From positions 25,623,736 to 25,687,735 of the forward strand of contig NC_087066.1 of assembly GCF_963678635.1 (NCBI RefSeq): a stretch of 64,000 nt of DNA. The letters run 5' to 3'. The notes beneath the pieces were generated by a model, which did not search any database, was not told the origin of the DNA, and worked only from the letters and a program-made list of their open reading frames with translations. Shown here piece after piece: positions 11,191-21,919 of this stretch. Numbering within the stretch: the stretch's first letter is position 1; each line of letters starts with the position of its first letter. The translations under genes and the position numbers were made by a program. Source of the DNA: Symsagittifera roscoffensis. Lineage: Eukaryota > Xenacoelomorpha > Acoela > Convolutidae.

Positions 11191-11570
11191 TGTTACGTAG
11201 CATTTGCAACTTATGCGACCATTGACTACAGCAAATTTGGGTTTCCAATATCTGCACACAGCTTTCCTCCTGTTCGGGAGGTATTAATACAACTATGTCG
11301 TTTTGTTCCACCTGTCATGGGTTAAACATCTTGGATAATGAGGGAGTGTCGGCCTTTGGTAGCAGCGAGCTGAACCCTAACTTAACAAGAGCTCAACTTT
11401 CTGCCACATAAACGGATTCAGTTAAACCATTTTCAAAGAATGCTTACGAAAGTCAAAGAGGCACTAGAAAAAACCGACGGCCGAGATTGTAATTTCAATA
11501 CCGTTAAAAAGTAATTGTTTTTGTTTTACGGGAAAGCTCGCAGCTCATTAGACATCAAATTGAAGGTAGA
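11191..11570 (+). pseudogene. Plus-strand coiled-coil remnant, block 2 copy a
   Basis: Contains a short block readable as SAHSFPPVREVL (about 11255-11285), a conserved nucleotide run around the CATGGGTTAAACATCTTGGA word, and part of a charged helical segment beginning MLTKVKEALEKTDGRD (about 11440). Stops and frameshifts are present. No family recognised. Confidence 0.45.
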
Positions 11571-11825
11571 GTACGACATGAATGATATGAGTGTTTTTTC
11601 TGAACTGTTTATATGTGATGTATGATATGTATGTATGTTATATACGTTTGTTAAGTATGTCTTTTTAGGTATGTGTGTCTGTATATCTTTGATGTATGTT
11701 ACGTACGTCTTTTAGGTATGTATAGTAAGTATGTCTGATTTGTAATTGATTTTTATGTATTTTAAGTACGGTTGATATGAGTGGTAAGTCTGATTGTCTG
11801 GTATGTATGACGGTTATGTGCGTTA
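11571..11825. repeat. TATG microsatellite block
   Basis: Second microsatellite stretch of the doubled block 2, with the same interruptions as 18330-18780, for example the TAAGTATGTCTGATTTGTAA word. Confidence 0.75.
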
Positions 11826-12430
11826 GGTAGGATTTGCGACGAATGCCACTAATGATTACAACAACTTTGGTTGTCCTCTATCTGCACACAGCTTTCCTCC
11901 ACTTCGGGAGGTACTAATACACCTATATCGTCTTCTTCCAGCTACCATGGGTTAAACATCTTGGATAACGATGGAGTTTCGGCCTTAAGTAGCAACGAAT
12001 TGAAGATAAATTTGACAAGGGTCAAAATTTCTGCAAACTAAACGGACTTAGATAAACCATCTTCAAACTATGTTACCCAAGTCCAAAGTTGCAGTGGAAA
12101 AAGCCGACGACCGAGATTTTAAGTTAAATACTGTTAAAACGCAACTGAATTTATTTTACGAGAGGGCTCGCAGCTCAATAGACATCTCAAAGTAAAGCAG
12201 AGTGCGACTTGAATGATTTTGACTTGAAGCACAACAAGATATATGAGTGACAAACGAAACAACCAGATTGCAAAACAGCAAAGAAGCACGATCATTTGAG
12301 TTCGAAAATGACCAAGCTGCAACAAGAAATCGAGTCACTGGATATTCAAATCGTTAGCGTTGAAAACGATATGTAATACATTGGAGGCGGACAAGCTGGT
12401 TAAGATAGAAGTCTGGCAAATCAAGATTCG
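11826..12430 (+). pseudogene. Plus-strand coiled-coil remnant, block 2 copy b
   Basis: The best-preserved copy with 18785-19350. It reads SAHSFPPLREVLIHLYRLLP (about 11885-11945), NILDNDGVSALSSNELK in another frame (about 11957-12010), MLPKSKVAVEKADDRDFK (about 12070), LNTVKTQLNLFYERARSS, and after stops SSKMTKLQQEIESLDIQI (about 12296-12352). Heptad-like spacing and charge point to a coiled coil. The nearly identical copy at 18785 shares the same stops, so the ancestor was already broken when duplicated. The family is unknown. Confidence 0.5.
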
Positions 12431-12439
12431 AAGTCAGCA

Positions 12440-12790
12440 TTTATTGTGAATAAATTAAGTATGAAAGTTGTGCATATAAATTAAGTATGTGCATATTTTT
12501 TGTATGACTTAATTGAATGTAATATTTGTGTGTGTATGTATGTAGGTATATCTTCATATATGTAGGTATGATTGTATATGTGTATGTATGTATATATGTA
12601 TGTATGCATGTATTACAGTTTGGTATGCAATGTATGGATATCATGGATGTACGACACATGTATCTTATGTGTGATTGTTACCTATCTTAGTTATGTATGT
12701 ATGTCATGTGTCTGTCATATATGTATGTATTTTTTTAATTGTATGTGTTTTTTATTTGTGTTAAGTTTGTAGTGTATGTGATTTTTTGTA
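12440..12790. repeat. TATG microsatellite block, array block 3
   Basis: TATG-rich sequence around the CATGTATTACAGTTTGGTAT and TATGTATGTCATGTGTCT words, both repeated at 19450-19560. Open frames here (12572-12772 and similar) are low-complexity products of the microsatellite. Confidence 0.8.
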
Positions 12791-12989
12791 TACTTATAAT
12801 TAACAAAAAATCTGTACCGTACTTTGATAACAAAAAAAAATTAAGTATTGCTTTTCGGAAAAAAATATGTATTGCAACAACTCATTTTCGATTTGAGCAT
12901 TTCAGAATCATTCCTTATGATTTTCTCGTTCAGTGCTAGACCGTACTAAAGCCAATGAGGGGAATAATGCATAAATCAGAGGCGTTACC

Positions 12990-14103
12990 AGATTTTAAAT
13001 TGAGTAGATGTTACCCATTTCCTTGAAGAACATCTTGGTTTCAAAATGGATTATCACAGAATCACAATGAAACAAAAAATTCAAAGAGCATCAAACTTAA
13101 TAGAAACTATTGACTCGTTTCACGGACTTCATTTTCTGGAATTCTGTTCAAAGTTCTTATTTTTTTTTGGTAGAAAGCTTTGCTCCATCTGCCGACAATT
13201 GAATTCGATCAGTATTTATATCATTTATAGTCACTTCATTGGTTCCTACTAATCGATAGCCGAGTGTTGTTGATAGCATTTTATTAAGCAATTTGCATTT
13301 TTCATAAACGAAGCGTCGTTCGTGTCTTGGATGAAGTGATTTTAAAGATAATGGTAAATTGATTTAGGTAATTAAGTAAACGCACAATTTTCGTGTGCAT
13401 ATCTTCAGCGGCCAATGATGGCTGCCCTTTCCACGCACTAGAGCAATTGCCCCCAAACCCAACGATTTTTGTTGATACTGTTTCAGATCTGTACCCCGGA
13501 GTATTTTCAGGACATCTTTAGGCCTTGCGCTGATTGATGATTGCATATCGACTTTCAGAGTTTTTGCCTAGTTCATCAGGAGTTTGGGCATCTTTCCACT
13601 CTCCATTTTTTTTGCTTTTGTTTTGCTCTACTTGGTATTTAATAAGTTCATCACAGAGTCGTCGCTGGTCATTTCGCATGTGCTGGTTTTTTCGTTCTTC
13701 CTTTCGTCGGTTAATTGCTGATCTGCTTGGATAATAATTTGTAGCCTCAAGTCTTCAAAACATTCAGATATAAGGTCGGCTCTTATAATATTAGGTATAC
13801 GATTGAATAACGACAATGATACGTTCAAGTTATCCATAATATCTGGAAAATTAATACATCAAAAATCAAAGTGGAGGACTCAAACCTTTTCCTCGGTGAC
13901 TCTACACTACCACTGTGGGCGGGGGGCTCTAACCTACTTGTGGTGGCATCGAACCTTTTTGTGGGGGCCTCGAATCTATTTTTTGGGGAGTCGAACCTAC
14001 GCAATTCCGGAAATCGAACCCGTTCCAATTCTTTTTTTTTTAAATCAATTTGATTAACTGCGTTGGAAGCTGAACTGACGTGACTTTCGATTTTCTTACG
14101 CAT
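12990..14103 (-). pseudogene. Minus-strand decayed ORF, array copy 2
   Basis: From 14103 downward: the MRKKIESHVSS N-terminus, the minisatellite part, a possible acceptor TTAATTTTCCAG at about 13845, MDNLNVSLSLFNRIPNI (13837 downward), then a deletion relative to copy 1 that removes the MPKKRSL-FGDLILG part. It continues with VLKILRGTDLKQYQQKSLG (about 13500) and, in block 3, a long open stretch from about 13340 to 13160 containing LGYRLVGTNEV and DRIQLSADGAKLS. The last motif resembles the C-terminal D-x-x-H block of SGNH hydrolases with His changed to Gln. Clearly non-functional. Confidence 0.45.
13866..14030. repeat. 21-22 bp minisatellite, array copy 2
   Basis: Base-for-base almost identical to 10340-10505, including unit number (about seven), showing that the 10.3-kb and 13.9-kb copies separated recently. 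Confidence 0.8.
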
Positions 14104-14368
14104 TGAAGAACTATCAAAAACACTTTCACTGCGTTCTACAACACTCCAGGAAGTTATTTAGCTATATCTTAAAAATTTTATAAAATCTTCGTTGTGGCCG
14201 AAGTTGATCATTCACGCCAGCTCAGTTTCCGACCCAAATAAGTTTTTTTGATAGATCTAGGCGCTAAAATTCTGATTTGTTATTAATTTTTATGTATGAT
14301 AAGTATGAGTTTAATTTATGTGTTTTATGTATGAGTGTTTTGTATGAACTGTGTATTTGTGATGAACT

Positions 14369-17347
14369 GTGTATTTGCTTTTGACCTCCTGCAACATTGG
14401 CACGCTCAAAAGCAAGTCTATTGAGCTGTGTCAGTTGTTATCCAGGAGGAAAGTAGACATCTGTTGTCTGCAGGAGGTCCGCTATAGAAATGAAGGCACA
14501 CGTTACTTTGGTGAAGGGTCGGAAAGGTATAAACTTCTATGGAAGGGAAACAATGAAGGTACAAACGGCGTCGGAATACTTGTGAAAGACAGGTTAACGG
14601 AGAATATTCTATCCGTGGAGAGATTATCTGACCGCATTATATGTGCTAAGGTGATAATTGAAAGCAAAATTTACAACTTTGTTTCTGTTTATGCTCCCCA
14701 GCAGGGCCGCCTTGATATAGAGAAAGATTTGTTTTATATGGCGCTTTGCGACTTTCTATTTAAATTGCCAAATAAAGAAGAGGTGGTCATTGCTGGCGAC
14801 ATGAACGGACACTGTGGTTCGGACCAAATAAACTACGAATCAGTTCTTGGCAGGTATGGAGTGGGAGGAAGAAACCCTGAGGGTATCAGAGTCCTGGATC
14901 TATGCCTTGCCCATAATCTTCAGATAGCAAATACATTCTTCAGGAAAAGGGAACAACAGCATTGGACCTATGCCAGTGGCGATAGACGCAGTCAGCTGGA
15001 TCTGTTCCTATGCAATCGAAATGTTCGGCGTAATATCACGAATTTCACGACTTTCCCAGGAGAATGTATAGCACCGCAACATAAACTATGCTGTGCATAT
15101 TTCAAAGTTAGATGTTCTAAGACAAAGAAAGCGAAAGGCCAGATAACCACGATTAAATCGCATAAATTGAAGGATGCAGTGCATCAAAGCCAGTTAAATG
15201 AGAAGTTGAGTGAAAAATTGTCACCAAATATTTCCTGGAAAGAATTACAACACGCAATTGTAGATTCAGCTAGGACAGTTTGTGGAGTGAAAAGCAACAA
15301 GAAACAATTCAATCATGACAATTGGTGGTGGGACGAAGCTATGAGGGAGACACTGAAAGCAAAGCGGGAAGCCTATAAAAAGTTCAAGGCCAGTGACACA
15401 ACTGCAAACAAACTCGTATACGCCGAGTTGAAAAAGAAGGCCAAACGAGAAGTTTCTAGAGCTAAAGCTAACGCATGTCAAAGGTGGTGTGCAGACTTAA
15501 ATAGCAAAAAAGGTCGTGAGAAAATGTTCCGACTGGCTAGATGCACAGCTACCGAAAGTCATGATGTTCGGGGAGGTAAATTCATTAAGAACGAAAGTGG
15601 CATACTCCTCACTGACGGGACTGATGTCCTCGAAAGATGGCGCGAGTATTTTGACTCGCTCTCTTCCAAACCAGCCATCGGTTCTATGATGGACTCTCTT
15701 CCCATCCATGGGCCTATCAGGGAAATTACCGAAACTGAAGTTGGCAAGGCAGTTATGCATTCATCTGACGGTAAAACACCCGGACCATCGTCCATAACGG
15801 CTGAAATGCTGAAAGCCTTGGACGCATCCAATTTCTCTGTCTTGACAAGCGTTCTACAAAGTGTCATTGACTCGGGGAAAATCCCGGATGAGTGGTGCAC
15901 GAGTGATACCGTGACCATCTACAAAGGAAAAGGGGACCCCTTGCTATGTGGATCGTACAGGGGGATTCGCCTATTAGAGCACCCTATGAAGGTTTTTGAG
16001 CGTGTCATCGAATCACGCCTTCGCGGCATTGTATCGATAAATGACAGACAAAGAGGCTTTATGCCTAACCGAAGCGCAACCGATGCTATTCATCTGCTCC
16101 GTAGGTTGCAGGAAAAGTTCTTAGCAAAGAAACAAAAGCTTTATCATGTCTTTGTAGACTTAGAAAAAGCCTTCGATAAAGTACCAAGATATTTGATCGA
16201 GTGGTCTCTTAGGAGACAATACGTCCCTGAGAATCTAGTCAAAACGGTCATGTCGTTATACAGAAACTCGGTCTCCTGTATGAGGCGAGGAAATCAAAGG
16301 TCAAACCAATTCCAGGTCAACACTGGTGTGCACCAGGGCTCTGTCTTGAGTCCACTGCTCTTCATTCTGATAATTGAAGAACTCACCAAGGAATGTGGTG
16401 ACGGAATTCCATGGGAAATTCTGTTTGCAGACGACTTGGTGCTGACAAGTGAGACCTTCGAGGGCGTGTTGCAAAAGTTTGCAAAGTGGAGAACAATTTT
16501 TGAATCAAATGGCATGAAAGTTAACATGGACAAAACGAAGTTAATGGTTACCGGGGAAGAGGGAAAGACCATAAAGTCGGGTGATTACCCTTGTGGGGTT
16601 TGCAGCAAAGGGGTCGGTAGTAATTCTATGATGTGTACTTCATGCAGGCTATGGGTACACAGAAGGTGCAGTGGCTTGCGGGCAAGCCAACGCCTCTCTG
16701 AAACCTTTGTTTGCAAAGTTTGCCAGAATCCCAAATCCAAGGCAACAGATAGTAAAATCACACTTGCAGATGGTGAAATTGAAAAGGTGGGTCAGTTCAA
16801 ATATCTGGGGGACATGCTTCATCCGGATGGGAAGGTGGAAACTGCTGTGCGAGCCCGCATAAATTCCTTCTGGTTGAAGTTTAGAGAACTATCCAGACTC
16901 TTATTGGATAAGAATCTTCCACTTGTTCCGCGGGTTTTGATCTACAAGAGCTGTCTGCGTCCAGTGTTGTTATATGGAGCTGAAACTTGGTCAATGACAG
17001 ACTCAAATTTTAAAATATTGAGATCAACGGAACTTAAAGTACTGCGATGGGTAATTGGTACTGACCTACATATGATCGCTTCTCGTTCTATTTATGAGCG
17101 TTGCGGTATTGACCATCTAGACATTTATTTGAGGAGGTCCCGTCTTCGGTGGTTCGGGCACACTCAGAGGAGCGTGCTCCTTGCAAATGCGCTAACAAAC
17201 GTTTGTGTCCCCGGACCCAGATCAAAGGGTAGGCCGAAGAAGACATGGGACAAAACAATAGAGGAAGACCTATCCTTGCTGGGACTGAAAAAGGAGGAAG
17301 CCATGGACAGGGATTTGTGGAAGGCATTGTTGTCTAACCCCGTGTAG
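14369..17347 (+). CDS. Endonuclease / reverse transcriptase polyprotein with PHD-like zinc finger
   Basis: An uninterrupted frame of 992 codons. The N-terminal 235 residues are an apurinic-type (EEP) endonuclease: SCNIGTLKSKS, LQEVRY, GVGILV, YAPQQG, AGDMNGH and SQLDLFLC blocks. Reverse transcriptase spans about residues 450-735 with GFMPNRSATDA, VFVDLEKAFDKV, GVHQGSVLSPLLF and catalytic FADD at residues 686-689. A Cys/His finger (CGVC, CTSC, WVHRRC, CKVC; about 742-785) lies between RT and a C-terminal domain with LRWFGHTQR (about 925). It nicks the target and copies its own RNA there. The first codon is GTG, in flanking DNA; no ATG precedes the endonuclease, so the element is probably slightly 5'-truncated. 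The intact frame suggests a recent insertion. Confidence 0.92.
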   Translation: MYLLLTSCNIGTLKSKSIELCQLLSRRKVDICCLQEVRYRNEGTRYFGEGSERYKLLWKGNNEGTNGVGILVKDRLTENILSVERLSDRIICAKVIIESKIYNFVSVYAPQQGRLDIEKDLFYMALCDFLFKLPNKEEVVIAGDMNGHCGSDQINYESVLGRYGVGGRNPEGIRVLDLCLAHNLQIANTFFRKREQQHWTYASGDRRSQLDLFLCNRNVRRNITNFTTFPGECIAPQHKLCCAYFKVRCSKTKKAKGQITTIKSHKLKDAVHQSQLNEKLSEKLSPNISWKELQHAIVDSARTVCGVKSNKKQFNHDNWWWDEAMRETLKAKREAYKKFKASDTTANKLVYAELKKKAKREVSRAKANACQRWCADLNSKKGREKMFRLARCTATESHDVRGGKFIKNESGILLTDGTDVLERWREYFDSLSSKPAIGSMMDSLPIHGPIREITETEVGKAVMHSSDGKTPGPSSITAEMLKALDASNFSVLTSVLQSVIDSGKIPDEWCTSDTVTIYKGKGDPLLCGSYRGIRLLEHPMKVFERVIESRLRGIVSINDRQRGFMPNRSATDAIHLLRRLQEKFLAKKQKLYHVFVDLEKAFDKVPRYLIEWSLRRQYVPENLVKTVMSLYRNSVSCMRRGNQRSNQFQVNTGVHQGSVLSPLLFILIIEELTKECGDGIPWEILFADDLVLTSETFEGVLQKFAKWRTIFESNGMKVNMDKTKLMVTGEEGKTIKSGDYPCGVCSKGVGSNSMMCTSCRLWVHRRCSGLRASQRLSETFVCKVCQNPKSKATDSKITLADGEIEKVGQFKYLGDMLHPDGKVETAVRARINSFWLKFRELSRLLLDKNLPLVPRVLIYKSCLRPVLLYGAETWSMTDSNFKILRSTELKVLRWVIGTDLHMIASRSIYERCGIDHLDIYLRRSRLRWFGHTQRSVLLANALTNVCVPGPRSKGRPKKTWDKTIEEDLSLLGLKKEEAMDRDLWKALLSNPV

Positions 17348-17392
17348 CACGGGAAAAAGACACAAAACGTTGATGATGATGATGATGATGAT
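14378..17392 (+). mobile_element. RTE-like non-LTR retrotransposon, nearly full length
   Basis: Inserted inside a TATG block of the array. The empty site is visible in the paralogue at about 10845-10875. The single ORF encodes endonuclease and reverse transcriptase. The 3' untranslated part is only about 25 bases and ends in a (GAT)n tail at 17371-17392, the arrangement typical of RTE-type elements. The 5' end lies right at the start of the endonuclease, so the true start codon and any N-terminal part are missing. The base composition is less AT-rich than the flanks. Confidence 0.85.
17371..17392 (+). repeat. (GAT)n 3' tail of the RTE-like element
   Basis: Seven TGA/GAT trinucleotides immediately after the short 3' untranslated sequence. 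Right after it, flanking array sequence (CTGTAGTATTATTGAG) resumes. Confidence 0.85.
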
Positions 17393-17439
17393 CTGTAGTA
17401 TTATTGAGCATGTCAGTTATGGTTGTTATCAAGTATTTT

Positions 17440-17725
17440 AATATTTGTGTATGTATGCAAGAATGTATGTAGGTTTTTTTTTATATATGTGTGTATGTAT
17501 GTATCTAATGATTTTAAGATATGTATGTACGATTTCTATGCATGTTAAGTATGTATTTTAATTAGATATGTATGTCTCTATATCTCGTATGTATGTTATG
17601 TACGTATCTTAGGTATGTAAAGTAAGTATGTCTGATTGGTAGTTGATTTTTATGTATGATAAGTATGGTTGATAAGTGTGGTAAGTATGATTTTTATGTA
17701 TGTATGACTTATATTTGTTGGTTAC
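17440..17725. repeat. TATG microsatellite block
   Basis: Paralogue of 10930-11175, with the same interruptions and a few substitutions. Confidence 0.8.
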
Positions 17726-18325
17726 GTAGCATTTGCAACTAATGCGACTAATGACTACATCAATTTTGGGTTTACAATATCTGCACACAGCCTTCCTCCT
17801 GTTCGGGAGATGTTGATACAACTATAGCGTCCTGTTCCACCTGTCATGGGTTAAACATCTTGGATAACGAGAGAGTGTCGGCCTTAGGTAGCAGCGAGCT
17901 GAAGCCTAACTTAACAAGAGCTCATCTTTCTGCCACATAAACGGATTCAGTTAAACCATTTTCAAATTATTTTTACGAAAGACAAAAAGGCACTGGAAAA
18001 AACCGACGACCGAGATTGTAATTTCAATACCGTTACAAAGTAATTGATTTTGTTTTACGGGAAAGCTCGAATTTTACGGGAAAGCTCGAAGACATCAAAT
18101 TGAAGGTAGAGTATGACCTGAATGATTTGAAACATAACAAGATATATGAATGGTAAACCAAACAACCAGATTGCAGAACAGCAAGGAAGCCCGATCAATT
18201 AAATTCGAAAATAACCACGCTACAACAAGAAAAAGATCAACTGAATATTAAAATAGGAAGCTTTGAAAACGATATGTAAAACCTTGGACGCGGACCAGCT
18301 GGTAAAGATAGAAGTCTGGTAAATC
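17726..18325 (+). pseudogene. Plus-strand coiled-coil remnant, block 2 copy c
   Basis: Paralogue of 11191-11570 but extending further. After the GGTTAAACATCTTGGATAAC word it has a charged helical stretch and near 18200-18280 reads LNSKITTLQQEKDQLNIKIG, matching the coiled coil of copies b and d. It contains a short direct duplication (TTTTACGGGAAAGCTCGA twice, 18052-18089) and stops. Confidence 0.45.
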
Positions 18326-18784
18326 AAGGTTCGAAGTATGCATTTAATGTATGTGTATTAAGTATGATTTTAAGTATGTATTGATTTTGTATATTATGTA
18401 TGAGTGTTTTGACTGAACTGTTTTTATGTGATGTATGATATGTATGTATGTTATATCTGTAATATAATTGAGTATGTTTGGTATGGTTGTTATGAATGTT
18501 TTTTTTTGTGTTTGTATGCAGGTATGTATGTAGGTATTGTTATGTATGTCTGTATTTATCTATCTTATGATTGTAAGATATGTATGTACGATATGTACGT
18601 TTGTTAAGTATGTCTTTTTTAGGTATGCGTGTCTGTATATCTTTAATGTATGTTATGTACGTCTTTTAGGTATGTGTAGTAAGTATGTCTGATTTGTAAT
18701 TGATTTTTTTGTATTAAAAGTACGGTTGATATGAGTGGTAAGTATGATTGTTTGGTATGTATGACGGTTATGTGTGTTAGATAG
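18326..18784. repeat. TATG microsatellite block
   Basis: TATG-rich, with the same interruptions as the 10.8-kb and 11.6-kb blocks. Confidence 0.75.
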
Positions 18785-19350
18785 GATTTGCGACGAATGC
18801 CACTAATGATTACAACAACTTTGGTTGTCCTCTATCTGCACACAGCTTTCCTCCACTTCGGGAGGTACTAATACACCTATATCGTCTTCTTCCAGCTACC
18901 ATGGGTTAAACATCTTGGATAACGATGGAGTTTCGGCCTTAAGTAGCAACGAATTGAAGATAAATTTGACAAGGGTCAAAATTTCTGCAAACTAAACGGA
19001 CTTAGATAAACCATCTTCAAACTATGTTACCCAAGTCCAAAGTTGCAGTGGAAAAAGCCGACGACCGAGATTTTAAGTTAAATACTGTTAAAACGCAACT
19101 GAATTTATATTACGAGAAGGCTCGCAGCTCAATAGACGTCAAAGTGAAGGCAGAGTGCGACTTGAATGATTTTGATTTGAAGCATAAGATATATGAGTGA
19201 CAAACGAAACAACCAGATTGCAAAACAGCAAAGAAGCACGATTATATGAGTTCGAAAATGACCAAGCTGCAGCAAGAAATCGAATCACTGTATATTCAAA
19301 ACGTAAGCGTTGAAAACTATATGTAATACATTGGAGGCGGACAAGCTGGT
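18785..19350 (+). pseudogene. Plus-strand coiled-coil remnant, block 2 copy d
   Basis: Nearly identical to 11826-12400 over its whole length, including the in-frame stops. One difference keeps the frame open longer after RARSSIDV (about 19125-19195, reading KVKAECDLNDFDLKHK). Confidence 0.5.
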
Positions 19351-19364
19351 AAAGATTATTAAGT

Positions 19365-19640
19365 ATGAAAGTTACATATGAAATGTACATATTTTTTGTA
19401 TGACCTAATTGAATGTAATGTTTGTTTGTCTATGTATGTACGTATGTATGCATGTATTACAGTTTGGTATGCAATGTATGGATATCATGGATGTATGACA
19501 CGCATGTATCTTATGGGTGATTGTTACCTATCTAAGTTATGTATGTATGTCATGTGTCTCATATATGTATGTATTTTTTAATTGTATGTTTTTTATATGT
19601 GTTATGTTTGTAGTGTATGTGATTTTGTGTATACTTATAA
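19365..19640. repeat. TATG microsatellite block, block 3 second copy
   Basis: Paralogue of 12470-12790, shortened by loss of some TATG repeats. Confidence 0.75.
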
Positions 19641-19819
19641 TTAACAAAAGTTCTGTACCGTTTTTTGATAACAAACAAAAATTAAGTATTGGTTTTCGGA
19701 AAAAACTATGTATTGCAACAACTCATTTCAATTTGAGCATTTCAGAATCATTCCTTATGATTTTCTCGTTTAGCGCTAGACCGTACCAAAGCCAATGAGG
19801 GGAAGAATGCATACATCAG

Positions 19820-21310
19820 AGGCGTTAGCAGATTTTAAATTGAGTAGATGTTACCCATTTCCTTGAAGAACATCTTGGTTTCAAAATGGATTATCACAGA
19901 ATCACAATGAAACAAAAAATTCAAAGAGCATCAAACTTAATAGAAATTTTTGCCTCGTTTGACGGACTTCATTTTCTGGAATTCTTTTCAAAGTTCTTCA
20001 TAACTTTTTTTGGTAGAATGCTTTGCTCCATCTGCCGACAATTGAATTCGATCAGTATTCATATCATTCATAGTCACTCCATTGGTTCCTACTAATCGAT
20101 AGCCGAGTGTTGTTAATAGCATTTCATTAAGCAATTTGCATTTTTCATAAGCGAAGCGTCGTTCGTGTCTTGGATGAAGTGATTTTAAAGATACTGGTAA
20201 ATTGATTTAGGTAATTAAGTAAACGCACAATTTTCGTGTGCACATCTTCAACGTCCAATGATGGCTGCCCTTTCCGCTCACTTGATTAATTGTCCCCAAA
20301 CCCAACGATTTTTGTTGGTACTGTTTCAGATCTGTACCCCGGATAATTTTCAGGACCTCTCTAGGCCTTGCGCTGCTTGATGATTACATATCGTTATTTT
20401 TTGAATACAGCTCACCAAGAATTAAGTCGCCGAAGACATCAACTGCATTGAATGTTTTCTCCTCCGGTTTTTCAGGCACTTAACACCCTCAAAGCTCAAC
20501 ATCCTTAAATATACAACTTCCGAGTCAAATCTTGGTGCCTGCTTTCTCTTTTAAGCTTGAGTTTCTTTGCCACTACTAATAGACTCCTGTATGCTCGACT
20601 CTTCAACTTGAATCTCACTTGTAGATTTTATTTCGACTTTTCGTTTGTAGATTGTTTTTCTATCGCTTGGATTAAAGGAAAATCTAAATCTACCATCGCT
20701 TCGTTTCCTGCATACAGAGGCTTTTTAGTCATCTTCCATTTATGGAGACTTTGCTTTTTTTGGCATGTCATCTTACCTCATTTTTTTCGCTTTCTTTTCT
20801 GAATTGCTCAGAGTTTTTGCCTATTTCATCAATAGTCTGTGCATCTTTCCACTCTCTCACAGTTTTTTTTGCTTTTCTTCGTATTGCTCCACTTGGTATT
20901 TAATAAGTCCATCGCAAAGTCGTCGCTGGTCTTTTCGCATGTGCTGGTTTTTTTCGTTCTTCCTTTCGTCGGGTAATTTCTGATCTGCTCGGATAATACC
21001 AATTTGTAGCCTCAAATCTTCAAAATATTCGGATATAAGGTCGGCTCGTATAACAATAGGTATACGATTGAATAACGACAATGATACGTTCAAGTTATAC
21101 ATAATATCTGGAAAATTAATACATCAAAAATCAAAGTGGAGGACTCAAACCCTTTCCTCGGTGACTCAACACTACCACTGGGGGTGGGGGGCTCTAACCT
21201 ACATGTGGTGGCATCGAACCCACGCAATTCCGGGAATTGAACCCGTTCCCATTCTTTTTTATTTAAAAATCAATTTGATTAACTGCGTTGTAAGCTGAAC
21301 TGACGTGACT
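19820..21310 (-). pseudogene. Minus-strand decayed ORF, array copy 3
   Basis: Same order as the other copies, and retains the segment lost from copy 2: FGDLILGELY at about 20415-20445, then a REVLKIIRGTDLKQYQQKS stretch (about 20340), and in block 3 the DRIQLSADGAK motif (about 20020-20060). Two of three copies therefore share the FGDLILGEL block, and two share the DRIQLSADGA block. Frame breaks are numerous. Confidence 0.45.
21135..21245. repeat. Shortened 21-22 bp minisatellite, array copy 3
   Basis: Only about four units remain, against seven in the other two array copies. Contraction removed the middle units between GGTGGCATCGAACC and CACGCAATTCCGG. Confidence 0.7.
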
Positions 21311-21644
21311 TTCGAACTTCTTACGCATTCAAGAACTATCAAAAACACTTTCACTGCAATCTACAACACTCCGGGAAATTATTTAGCTATATCTTAAAAA
21401 AAATTTCATTGTGGCCGAAGTTGATCATTCACGCCAGCTGTTTCCGACTCAAATAAGTTTTAAGAAATCATTCGATAGATCTAGGCGATAGAATTCATTT
21501 CGTTAGGTGCCACGTAAAAATCACGATGCGGCCATTTTGAAACCAAATATTTGCAAAATTGATTGATTTGGCCATGCATGGCGATATTACAGCGGAATAG
21601 ACCATAAAATTTATGAAAATAGAAATTTCATTCTTTTTTTTCGA

Positions 21645-21888
21645 TTAACACATAGATACATACATACCTACGTACATACATACATACATACATACATACA
21701 TACATACATACATACATACATACATACAAACAAACAAGCAACAAACATACCTACATACATAATGATACATACATACATATACACACACATACATACATAA
21801 ATACATACATACATACATACATACATACATACATTCATACATACTTATATACATACATACCTGCATCTATACATACATACATGCGTAC

Positions 21889-21919
<31 letters not shown>

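Larger units (their letters stand above)
9450..21500. repeat. Tandem array, unit about 3.9 kb, about 2.3 copies
   Basis: Three block types repeat in order. Block 1 (9450-10790, 13390-14340, 20240-21500) carries minus-strand decayed frames and a 21-22 bp minisatellite. Block 2, itself doubled (10790-11570 and 11570-12440; 17390-18330 and 18330-19350), carries TATG microsatellite plus a plus-strand coiled-coil remnant. Block 3 (12440-13390, 19350-20240) carries microsatellite and a minus-strand frame that continues into block 1. Unit 1 is about 3.94 kb. Unit 2 is about 3.83 kb once the inserted retrotransposon at 14378-17392 is removed. Identity between copies is high in places and low in others. 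Confidence 0.85.

Noticed and set aside
14369-14377. GTG as a genuine start codon for the EN-RT ORF
   Set aside because: These bases belong to duplicated flanking DNA, and a nuclear animal gene would normally use ATG.
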